DNA from: Rotaria sp. Silwood1
Lineage: Eukaryota; Rotifera; Eurotatoria; Philodinida; Philodinidae
Length of the DNA: 64,000 nt
Assembly: GCA_905250075.1 (NCBI GenBank)
Contig: CAJNOP010000018.1
Coordinates: 1,721,397-1,785,396, forward strand
Reading direction: 5' to 3'
Shown: piece after piece, positions 26,901 through 33,945 of the stretch
Layout: every line of letters begins with the position of its first letter
How positions within the stretch are numbered: position 1 is the first letter of the stretch
Position numbers and translations under genes: made by a program
The notes under the pieces: model-generated
What the model was told of the DNA's origin: nothing
What the model saw: only the letters and a program-made list of their open reading frames with translations
Database searches by the model: none

Positions 26901-27612
26901 GGCTATTATATGATAATGTTTTCATACTAAAATGACACTCTGTTTGCTATTCTAACGACGTTTTATATATGACCATGTACAACGAGTTTTGCATTACATA
27001 GTCTACTCTATTATTATGTTCCCAAACTCTGCATTAGAGATATATGATGATAGACATTCGAGTCTTTTTTGCAGCGTTTCTATATATAGTATTAATTATA
27101 TTTTGTTATAATTTTGTGAATCGATGATCTCTCCAATATAAGAGTTTATAGTAGATTTTTTCGTTATCATAATAAGTAAATTGATTAAGCTTTACACGAT
27201 TTGAAGAAATTCATATGTAAGATGTCACATTAACTGTGAGCAAGTTCACATTTTTTTCGAATTATCTTTTGCAAAAACTTCGTAACTAAAAAATTAAATA
27301 CATTTTTTTTGTTTTATCAAGGATGATCCACATTGCATTATTTTTACAAGTGAACTTGTTGGTTTTACTGATATTTGTGAAAGTTCACAAGAATTTACTG
27401 AAGCATCAACATTTAGTGATGTAAGAATTTTCTTTATTTTAATATCGAATTATAATTTATTATTATTATTTTAGTATCATGCAGAATCATATCATTTAGT
27501 ACGTGAAAAATTTTCAACGGAAGCATTTGCTCGTGTTATGGATGCTAGTCCATTATTTATTGAAACAGTTAATCAACTTCTATTAAGTATTAAACCATTA
27601 ACATATGCTTAA
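34..27612 (+). CDS. DNAI7: DNAI7/CASC1-like axonemal dynein intermediate chain accessory protein, 5' partial
   Basis: Seventeen exons join in one frame to a TAA: 34-112, 2370-2461, 2522-2626, 2685-2906, 2958-3127, 3198-3361, 3419-3727, 5144-5290, 5352-5491, 5550-5674, 6148-6254, 6331-6497, 25080-25325, 25384-25455, 25532-25684, 27322-27420, 27475-27612 (about 844 residues; vertebrate homologues have roughly 720). The first visible exon starts at an acceptor, so the ATG is upstream of the window. Order of parts: a Lys/Glu-rich helix (KKKKEEEERKKKEE), the Casc1_N-like region with RELSEFYEFIQPRQ and PEINSYISLWHDEQQRID, a 12-Ala tract, a Ser/Thr-rich linker, a middle block (SDPTIAERFYEEY), then the Casc1_C-like tail ending SPLFIETVNQLLLSIKPLTY. 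The family is known to belong to inner-arm dynein I1/f in cilia. Identity comes from recognising the family's conserved blocks. The join across the 18.6-kb intron (FEVQ to YDKVAVFLPP) is phase 0 and reads like one continuous domain. Confidence 0.86.
2258..2336 (-). tRNA. tRNA-Leu (anticodon UAG)
   Basis: The reverse complement folds as a class II tRNA. The acceptor stem is GGCAGTG against CGCTGTC with two G-U pairs. The D arm holds the A-box-like GGCCGAGTGGTCTAAGGC. The anticodon stem CTGGT/ACCAG encloses loop TTTAGGC, with anticodon TAG at 2302-2300. A short variable arm follows, then a TpsiC arm GTGGG/CCCAC around TTCGAAT, which is the B box. There is no intron and no encoded CCA. It lies antisense in the first visible intron of the DNAI7-like gene. 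The body is 79 nt, slightly short for Leu because of the small variable arm. Confidence 0.95.
3728..5143 (+). other. Long intron of the DNAI7-like gene
   Basis: This 1.4-kb intron stands among introns of 51-76 nt. Apart from the inverted repeat at 3880-4415 I see no coding exon or RNA gene in it. The downstream exon enters at TTTTTTAG before codon GCG, keeping phase 1. Confidence 0.6.
3880..4415. repeat. Imperfect inverted repeat in DNAI7 intron 3728-5143
   Basis: An arm at about 3880-4025 is matched by the reverse complement of about 4265-4415, with a spacer of about 240 nt. The best core is AGAGTCTAATGAGTTATGAA at 3930, which faces AGAGTCTGATGAGTTATGAA read from the other strand. Similarity is clearly diverged. 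No ORF lies inside. It looks like an old foldback element. Confidence 0.6.
6610..6635. repeat. (AC)n microsatellite
   Basis: An AC-rich tract with one CGCT interruption, between the host exon donor and the 3' end of gene B. Confidence 0.9.
6672..15822 (-). CDS. Gene B: low-complexity Q/H/S-rich protein of unknown function, nested in DNAI7 intron
   Basis: Four coding exons join in phase 0: 15822-15457, 11762-11697, 8495-7509 and 7382-6672 (709 aa, TAA at 6674-6672). Donors are GTGAGT, GTATGT and GTAAGT; acceptors end TAG. The start is the ATG at 15822. An acceptor-like CTACCAG just upstream (exon edge 15838) suggests a 5'-UTR intron or further upstream exons, so the N-terminus is uncertain. 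Visible content: a basic N-terminus with RRTKKTIKEQQK, a polyQ tract, a Trp-rich patch PLAWTKKWTKWFSSCG, poly-His and poly-Thr runs, and tyrosine motifs IYANT and LYDNI of the YxN type. No membrane segment or enzyme motif is seen. I do not recognise the family. Shared features with gene A (basic RRTKK...EQQK block, polyQ, YxN) suggest a related protein or one complex locus. Confidence 0.7.
8496..11696 (-). other. Intron of gene B (3.2 kb)
   Basis: This lies between the exons ending at 11697 and starting at 8495. It is AT-rich with A/T homopolymers. No coding exon is supported; the short ORFs in it are built from homopolymers. A relatively GC-rich patch at about 9590-9860 is listed separately. 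Confidence 0.55.
9590..9860. promoter_or_regulatory. GC-rich, CpG-containing patch with CT tract; candidate internal promoter or enhancer
   Basis: Against the surrounding AT-rich intron, this patch has many CpG steps (CTCGCGCGACACGACGCC, GTCGCGCAATG, TCGAGCGGTCGTTG) and a CT-rich run near 9660-9710. Similar bumps lie upstream of other gene starts here. It sits 1.1-1.4 kb upstream, on the minus strand, of gene B's largest exon. No core promoter motif was identified, so this is a composition-based guess. Confidence 0.25.
11763..15456 (-). other. Intron of gene B (3.7 kb)
   Basis: The donor GTGAGT follows the codon for Glu at 15457 and the acceptor AATAG precedes 11762. I see only AT-rich sequence, a CT tract near 12160-12210 and an AT microsatellite at 14931-14958. 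No exon or RNA gene is supported. Confidence 0.55.
14931..14958. repeat. (TA)n microsatellite
   Basis: An uninterrupted TA dinucleotide run inside an intron of gene B. Confidence 0.9.
16160..16430 (-). promoter_or_regulatory. GA-repeat and CpG-richer patch upstream of gene B coding start
   Basis: It holds a GA dinucleotide run at 16335-16351 and CpG-containing segments such as ACGGCGACGAAG and TTCGCCGACGGC. It lies 0.3-0.6 kb upstream of the gene B ATG on its strand. GA runs are typical of 5' regions in this window. The promoter role is inferred from position and composition only. Confidence 0.3.
19412..19432. repeat. (CT)n microsatellite
   Basis: A CT dinucleotide run in the spacer downstream of gene A (minus strand). 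Confidence 0.9.
20003..20008 (-). terminator. Candidate poly(A) signal of gene A
   Basis: AATAAA on the minus strand, about 150 nt past the gene A stop codon. AATAAA is frequent by chance in such AT-rich DNA. Confidence 0.35.
20156..21253 (-). CDS. Gene A: polyQ protein with a conserved-looking N-terminal segment, unknown function
   Basis: One open exon of 365 codons ends in TAA. Residues 1-48 are ordinary globular-type sequence (ELPRPVINFLRTMAKESCRY, then ALSWDIFGGPDSVTLTLTWK). The rest is low complexity: three Q runs, one N run and an acidic patch DNNNDDDDETLDPWVKRFE near residue 310. Tyrosine motifs IYDNP, IYGNI and TYAKL are present; YxN is the Grb2-SH2 type when phosphorylated (family knowledge; phosphorylation not shown). 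A possible acceptor (GATTTAG) 19 nt before the ATG suggests a spliced 5' leader. The C-terminus KVKFKAKPDYF is not followed by any donor, so the stop looks genuine. I cannot place the family. It lies on the same strand as gene B and upstream of it, and shares a basic RRTKKEQQKQ block with it. Confidence 0.65.
   Translation of the reverse strand: MDVLELPRPVINFLRTMAKESCRYALSWDIFGGPDSVTLTLTWKLIDDEVQSSMINETLSSPPSSSLLKQQQQQQQQQIYDNPRIRSTIKDSNRPLSPRRSRRDENTSMNENISVPAIFRSARGKSLEGSSIHSNKQIIPHHQHNIKEQQQQQQQPSQQQHISSLERPTITNHHHQRRTKKEQQKQIPTQSDQIYGNIADTRSTSVAKCATISSLSSSSPSPQPNINNNNNNPPLSVAHTHHQRTKQQQQQQQQSSITPPTTRKPIRSLMNTSRTPPIPVTSNTSSTYAKLRRNNNVTTHDNNNDDDDETLDPWVKRFECSFEDNDDETTEQSEDKEPISTTTGNIDDLGNTSGKVKFKAKPDYF
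21732..21765. repeat. (AT)n followed by (GT)n microsatellite
   Basis: Contiguous AT and GT dinucleotide runs upstream of gene A. Confidence 0.9.
23625..23642. repeat. (AT)n microsatellite
   Basis: An uninterrupted AT run in the giant intron. Confidence 0.9.
26583..27212. repeat. Long imperfect inverted repeat filling DNAI7 intron 25685-27321
   Basis: The left arm (about 26583-26890) reads as a diverged reverse complement of the right arm (about 26905-27212). Three anchors: GCATCATATATCTCTAACGC at 26739 faces ATCATCATATATCTCTAATG; CAAAGTGTCATTTAAGTAT at 26835 faces CAGAGTGTCATTTTAGTAT; AGTCAATTTACTTACTATG at 26606 faces AATCAATTTACTTATTATG. The loop is only about 15-30 nt, so the intron RNA could form a long bulged hairpin. 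No ORF is inside. It is probably an old foldback transposon or MITE. Confidence 0.75.
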
Positions 27613-28995
27613 AATATGATAAAAGAAAACATTTTATTATTTACTTAACACTTTACGTTTTTCTCTATTTCACTATTAATTAAAAAGAAAATCAAACTAA
27701 TATCATTTTCTTCTGTTTTTGCTTTCTTAATAAAATAAAAATCAATTAAGTTTCAACATAGTAGACGGTTTTAGTGTATCTTCTATTGCAGGGAGGGGAT
27801 TTACTTAAGTTTAACTGTTGCTATTAGAAACTATTCAATATAATTTAAGTCACCATAGTTTATCCTACTGTCTTATAAATATTATATAGTCTATGAGCAT
27901 ATCAAGATTAAGATTGACTTGATAATGTATTGCTAATTTTGTTCTCCTATGTTTTTATGCTTAAGATATATCAAAAGTAATGGCATTGAAATGTCGTGTA
28001 GATAACTCAAGGAAAATTTTTCTGTGAAATGATATTATCATAAACTTTTCTGAAATAAGTAGAAAGAATGAAGCATTCTTAGTTTTTGATATTAAACTTA
28101 TGATTTTTTTTTTTTATTGTAAACTTAGATTTTGTCTTACACTAATAATCTGACTTTTTTTGTAGTTAATGAAAAGAGATAACTAAAAGAATTTTTTTGT
28201 CAATTAATCTAAAGCAAGAATATGGAAATCTAGTTAAGTTTACCAAGGAATGAATGAACCGATTTGTAAGTTCATTCGTTAGCAACGTGACTTCTTAGAA
28301 TCAAAACGCTTCTACTTGTCTAGACTTTATCTTTAAAAAACAAATATGTACTGATTTGCTCTGGATATCCTGTAAATCGCAGTCTTATAAATCTTTATTC
28401 GACCAACAACTTATTTTGAAAAAGCTAGTGTTAATGACCTAACACAAAAAAGACAAAGATTTCTCTTGCAAGTATTTCCATTCAATCATACTGCGAATTC
28501 AAATAATATTTCTGAAAAATTAATGATGCACTTTGTGATGAAATTCTCAGATTAAAGAAGTACTGTACTAATTCTTTTTCAACATCTTTTTGTTTTTTCG
28601 AAACAATTCAGTTTCTTGCTGCTAGTAATGTGAAAGTATATGCATATGGATCTTGAAACGAAATACGAAGTCGAGGACTAATTTTAAGCGACCTAAGTCT
28701 TTCTTTGGAGTCTCGAGATAAATAAAGAATAAAAAATTTTGTTTCCAGTTATGAAGGAACCTTTAGACAATCAATTTTTATGAGTACTTTTTCAGAATTC
28801 AATTATATAATAAATTTCTCCATAGATCTAGTTCATTATTGACTAATTACAATTGCACTGATTAGTATAAAAATTCTGAATTAAGTATAAATTGAAAACT
28901 GCAAGATTTTTACTTTAAATCATAGTAAAAAAAATTGTTCTAAACAATCAACTTTGTAAAGAACCAAGCTCAAATAACAGATGGTCATATTCAGT
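27613..28995. other. Start of gene-poor spacer
   Basis: This is the likely 3' UTR of the DNAI7-like gene up to about 27750, then AT-rich sequence with no supported gene on either strand. Confidence 0.5.
27729..27734 (+). terminator. Candidate poly(A) signal of the DNAI7-like gene
   Basis: AATAAA about 117 nt after the TAA at 27612, the first canonical hexamer downstream. Confidence 0.45.
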
Positions 28996-29975
28996 TGTGT
29001 CTAATATTTACATATACCAGATGAGTCAAATTGATTGCAACATTGGATATCTTGCAAATTTTTCAGTACAGACAAATCATAAATTATTGTTTTTCTTCTA
29101 AAAGCTACACCGTTGAATTCTGTATAAACTTCTTTTTTATCCTAATTTAAAACTGAACATTTTTATAGAATGCTTGATGTGATTCTATAAAAGTGTACCT
29201 AACTCCTACATTTTATTTGTATTAATTTAAACTTTTTCTATACGAATGAATTTTCAATTCTTTAAATAGAACTCATTGATATGTAGCTCTTGAAAAGCTT
29301 TACTTCTTGTATATATATATATACAATATTTTCTAATCCTCAGCCATTTAGTTAGGCATTTTCTTCCACAAAGTCATTTTTTTCTCAAAATAACGAAATT
29401 TTCTTTTGTAATTATTTTTTTTCAACGAAAAAACATCCTAAAAGTCTCCGTAATGAACCCAACGAGTACAATTTTGCGCATTTCCAGGAAGTGGATTTAT
29501 CTTTCTATTTAAAGCTCAAATCATATGTCATACGATTTAATTCAGCTGAAATAAGAACTTTAATAATGCTAACAAGTATATTTTCTATTTTAACAATTCA
29601 AATTAGTCATTGTTATTAAACAAAGTAGATTATGATCAGAAGCTTAGAAATTATTCTGAACGAGTAATTGGCATTCAGTTCAAATACAAGAACAGATTCT
29701 TTTGAATTTCTGGTTATAGTTCATTAATAAAAATCGGAAAAACACAATAATCATTCGTGAGATATTGCTCCATTATGCAAAACTTCATTATTAGTTTTGT
29801 TCAAAATCATCAAAAAATAAGTCAATGATATCTGTGCTGTAGAGATACCAATGGTGCATTACGTTGAAAATAATTCAAGAGCTTATGAATAGTCTATTCT
29901 AAAAAATTTGCAAAGTGACCGATGTTGCAATCATTTTTATTGCATAGTCGTGTAAAAATATGCTGATATTTAATC
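28996..29975. repeat. Imperfect inverted repeat with about 0.6-kb spacer
   Basis: The arm at about 28996-29160 matches the reverse complement of about 29780-29975. Best core: ATTGATTGCAACATTGG at 29030 faces ATGATTGCAACATCGG, followed by TTGCAAATTTTTCAG facing TTGCAAATTTTTTAG. The spacer has no ORF. A separate small perfect-stem hairpin (TTTTATAGAAT...ATTCTATAAAA) lies at about 29161-29192. Confidence 0.55.
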
Positions 29976-31288
29976 TAACTTTCGTTGTTATTAGGATGTT
30001 CTAACATGTTTAATTCTAGTAGATTTTTTTTTACCAAATATTTTGAATCAATAAAACTGAATAAAAACTGAAAGTTCAAATGTTAATTGAATTGAATAAA
30101 GATCAACTTAAACTTATTAAAGTTTGAAGTAGAGATTTGTATTACATAAACATAAATCAATTAAAACTGTGAATAGCTATTATTTTATGAATATATTTTA
30201 TAGCAAATACTTTGCAAAGATATGGCCTTCTCTGTTAAATGTAATTCGTTTAATAGAAGTGATAAGTGCATAATATATTTATGTTTTAACGATATGTCGT
30301 TTTTATTTCTGTTATACTAATTTTGGTATAGTGATGATTGTAAAAAAACAAGTAAGAGAATGTCATGTTAGAATTAATATGTCTGTTTTATTTTAACAGA
30401 AAGGACACTGCTAGATTTAGTAACCCATCTTGTGCCAGGAAATCATAAATGTATCTTTGTACACTAACTCACAGTGCATCGAATGATATATAAGAAAGCA
30501 AGCTTTTATCGATGTTTGATATGCTTGGAATCCATACACGGATTACAATGCTTCGCGGATAGTATATATTACTCATAAACACTATAATCCCAACGATATT
30601 CTAAGATGAACTAATGAAATTTTTTAAATAATCAGTTCGATACAATTCTTTAATTTTCTGATATATTTGATTCTTTTTTCATATATAAAAATACCTGTGT
30701 TCCACAGACCTAGGCTATTTTTTGCTTGTATCTCATTTCAGTGTGCTCAGGCTTATGCAAAAAAACAAGGAAGTACGAACGTAACACTTCCTTACAAAAT
30801 TACATACTATCAAATTCTATATGTTTTACAATAAATCTGTTTCGGAAGAACCGAGACTCGTTATCAAATTGCAGGACTGTCTACTAAAATAACATATTTT
30901 TCTATATGACAAGAGTGAGATATCTTGATTTTCGGAAAAGCTCGATGCCAGATAAACAAGATCAATCAGTTGAATAAATTCTCTCTTGATGATAAGTAAT
31001 AGAGAAAGAAGAAAATAAATAGAATATAGAGAGATATGTTATAAATTATAATACTTGCACACATATATACCTTTACAACTCACACATTTAAAAAAACATA
31101 AAACTGTCTTTTTTATAATAATAATGACAATATTTTTCTAAGCGCCATGTATGAAACAAGTCCCTCCGAAAAGATAGCGCGAAGTTGTTCAAAAGAGAGA
31201 AAAATAGAGAAGCTAATGAGGGCAAAATACAAAACAAAGAAATAAGAAGAAGACTTATAGACAGGGGTTTCAGCGGTCTAGTATGCGG

Positions 31289-31351
31289 AATCAGGACAGA
31301 AATTTTCAAGAAAAAAATCAGGATTTGATCTCATAAATCAGGAAATCAGGA
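31289..31351 (+). repeat. Cluster of four AATCAGGA motifs
   Basis: AATCAGGA starts at 31289, 31316, 31336 and 31344. It follows GAAATTTTCAAG. A second cluster in the same orientation is at 32819-32884, also preceded by GAAATTTTCAAG, so the two may be direct repeats flanking an insertion. Confidence 0.7.
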
Positions 31352-31788
31352 TTCTCAAAACATAGGTACTATTCATTGAAAATGCATATAATTTCACAAT
31401 AAGAATTATGAAATGTCAAATAGAATTCATTCTTTGCTCTATTCCAACAGTTGGTAATATCCTTTAAAATGGGAAATCGTACCACCTCTCGCGGAAAACC
31501 GATACCCCATACAATTTAAAGAGGAAATAGTCCTCCTATTGCCTCTCTGTTTCGAAAACATAACAATCACATAACATCTAGCTTAACTCTCAATAGAACA
31601 ATTAAATCAAAGCGCGAAGTGACAAAACAAAAACGTTGAAACATTGTAACAATTTCCAACTCATCGTTGAGAAATCGTAAAATCAATACATTTCATCCTA
31701 GAAGGTCTAGTGCCAGCAGAAATCGTCAATTTCAAGCGTACATAGTTGGGACATCGTCAAGATATCCCGATGATGTCAGCTAGACTAG

Positions 31789-32273
31789 ACTAGAATAACC
31801 CTCAGTAGACTCGCTTGCCTGGGCCTTTCGGGCTGAATCATAACCGTTTTACTGGATTCTGGACATATGACACCAGGAGGTTATCTCCAACAACAAATAT
31901 GCAGTTTCGACCTGAAATTTTGTCTATATCTAAATATAATGGTTCCTAGGATACCATAAAAAATTCGGATAAAACAAATGAATCTTTCCTAAGATATTGA
32001 ATATCCAAAATATTCCGGTTTTTGCGAATTTTTTTTTCTGTGAAATGGACGGCTTTTGAAAACTAAGCATCTCAAGAAGGATGCATTCGTTTTGTCTGAA
32101 ACTTTTAGGATATCCTTGTGACCATTAGATTTATTTATAGACAAAATTTCAGATCAAAATCCGCTTATTTGCTGTTGCAGAGAACCTCGTGTCATAAGTC
32201 CAAAATCCAGTAAAACGGTCATAAATCAGCTCCAAATGTCCAGGCAAGCGAGCCAACTTAGGGCTATTCTAGT
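31789..32273. repeat. Inner foldback, 485 bp
   Basis: The left arm (31789-31925) and the reverse complement of the right arm (32140-32273) share TAGAATA/GCCCT, CTCGCTTGCCTGG, ACCGTTTTACTGGATT, GGAC.TATGACAC, CAACA.CAAAT and CTGAAATTTTGTCT in the same order. The arms are about 135 nt and the middle about 215 nt. It is GC-richer than its surroundings and sits inside the 3.5-kb element. This is MITE-like structure without an ORF. Confidence 0.8.
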
Positions 32274-32325
32274 TTAGAGGCCTCCAACATATAGTGAAAG
32301 TATCAGGTCAAGTATGGGGACACCT

Positions 32326-32462
32326 TCTCTCTAAAAACAATTGGATCTTTACGAAACCAAAAAGGGTTTCGAGTTTGTACTCAGGTGAAAAACCATTTTT
32401 TTGGTTTCGTAAGTTCACGAAACCTTTTTTCGGTTTCGTAAACATCCAATCTTTTTTAGAGA
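32326..32462. repeat. Short near-perfect hairpin element, 137 bp
   Basis: The arms (32326-32371 and 32417-32462) begin TCTCTCTAAAAA and contain ATTGGAT.TTTACGAAACC and GGTTTCG on the matching strand, with few mismatches over about 45 nt. The loop (32372-32416) also contains GGTTTCG. It is less diverged than the other foldbacks here, so it is probably younger. Confidence 0.8.
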
Positions 32463-32818
32463 GTTGAGAAGTTCCCTCGTGAGATTCGTTGATAGCCATC
32501 CAACAAGGAGAGTTGATGATTCATCGGGCTCTCAACTTCCAGACCTAGCTAATTCTGTGTTTGTTTATTCTTTTTTTTCTTACTGAAACATGACACGAGT
32601 TTTTTTAGGAATCTTTTAATAAAAAGATGAATTTTTCCATATATTCAACGACATTTTTTAGTTCATAAAGAACTTTATCTATTCTTCAAACAAGATGAAC
32701 AACGCGATCATTGAAAAAAGAGTATCTGCATCAGTTCAAGGCAGAATTTCTGAAACGCCTCAAATGAGACTAGATCGAAATTTTCAAGAGAAATTACTTA
32801 GTGTCGAAAAGCATCAAA

Positions 32819-32884
32819 AATCAGGAAAATCAGGATGTTTTACCAAAATCAGGACTACTTCGAAAAATCAGGAAAAAATCAGGA
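32819..32884 (+). repeat. Cluster of five AATCAGGA motifs
   Basis: AATCAGGA starts at 32819, 32828, 32847, 32866 and 32877, in the same orientation as the cluster at 31289-31351. An ORF running through it (32695-32901) is not credible as a gene. Confidence 0.7.
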
Positions 32885-33945
32885 AGTTAGGATCGCTGTG
32901 AGGCATGATAACTTATAGATGACGACATCATTGTGTCGTTGCAAGGGGTCCGCATATTCATCATATTTTAACAATGATGAATACTTCCAGCAAAGATTTT
33001 TCTATACTGAGGATTAGAATAGAATCCTTGATTAACTGACATAAAGAATTTCTTTAAGCAGGAAAGAATTTTTTCGACCTGAAGATTCCTGGAGAGGAGC
33101 ACAGGGACAAGATTATTGCAAGGATTTCTGTTACATTATTTTTTTCATGCCAAAATTTAGATTCCAAGTATCAAGATTTGATTTGTGTACAGTATTCTAG
33201 AAGAATCTATACATAACTTACGTTCACTTCAAAAATGAAATCTTTTTACATTCCCATATTTCCACGACGGAATCAAAGGCGAAAAAATTTTTTCTCTATT
33301 TAATGAGTCATTGATATTAGATAATCAGGAATCTTTTACTAATGCTAAGTATACAAAAATCTTCGCTGAAAGTGCTCATTATGATAATAATATAGTGAAT
33401 ATATTACTCTGCGCCATAGAGGAAAGTAGGTTATTTTTGCCGACAGTCTTACAACTTGACAATGACTATCTGCTCTTCCGGAACAGATTTATTGTGAAAC
33501 ATATCGAGTTCGATAGTGTGCAATTTCTGAGGAAGTGTTACATTCTTACTTCCTTGTTTTTTTGACATAAGGCCGAGCAGATTGAAATGGCATATTGGCG
33601 AAAAATAACCTAGATTTATGGAAATTAGCTATTGTTATGTATGAAGAAGTTATCGATGAAAATTATTGGATATCAGAAAATTAAATAACTATATCGAACT
33701 GATTATTTGTAAAAATTACATAAGTTCATCTTAGAATATCATAGAGATCATAATGTCTATGAGTAGTATATAACATTCGCAAAGTATTGTAAGTCATGTA
33801 TGGACTTTGAGCATATCAAAACATCGATGAAAATTTGATTTCTTATAAGCCATTCGATGCACTGCGATTTACTGTATAAAACTACCTATATGATTTTCTG
33901 GTTCGCAATGAGTCATCTAATTCAGTAGGATCTTTTATTGAAGGA

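Larger units (their letters stand above)
30410..33945. mobile_element. 3.5-kb composite inverted-repeat element, arms about 0.5 kb, no transposase seen
   Basis: The left arm (about 30410-30915) is a clear reverse complement of the right arm (about 33420-33945). Anchors: CAAGGAAGTACGAACGTAAC at 30768 faces GTTACATTCTTACTTCCTTG; AAACAGATTTATTGTAAAAC (reverse strand, about 30840) faces GAACAGATTTATTGTGAAAC at 33481; AGTTCATCTTAGAATATC occurs at 33723 and inverted at 30595. Identity looks near 80% over the best blocks. The 2.5-kb interior carries two more foldbacks (31789-32273 and 32326-32462) and two clusters of AATCAGGA. No ORF resembles a transposase, reverse transcriptase or replicase. Best reading: a degenerate or non-autonomous terminal-inverted-repeat or foldback element with nested insertions. 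Target-site duplications could not be defined by eye. Confidence 0.7.

Noticed and set aside
32308-32499. 63-codon minus-strand ORF
   Set aside because: It runs through the 137-bp hairpin; its length is explained by the palindrome, not by coding constraint.
33311-33565. 84-codon plus-strand ORF starting at a non-ATG codon
   Set aside because: It lies in the right arm of the 3.5-kb inverted repeat; the other arm does not keep the frame and there is no similarity to a known protein.
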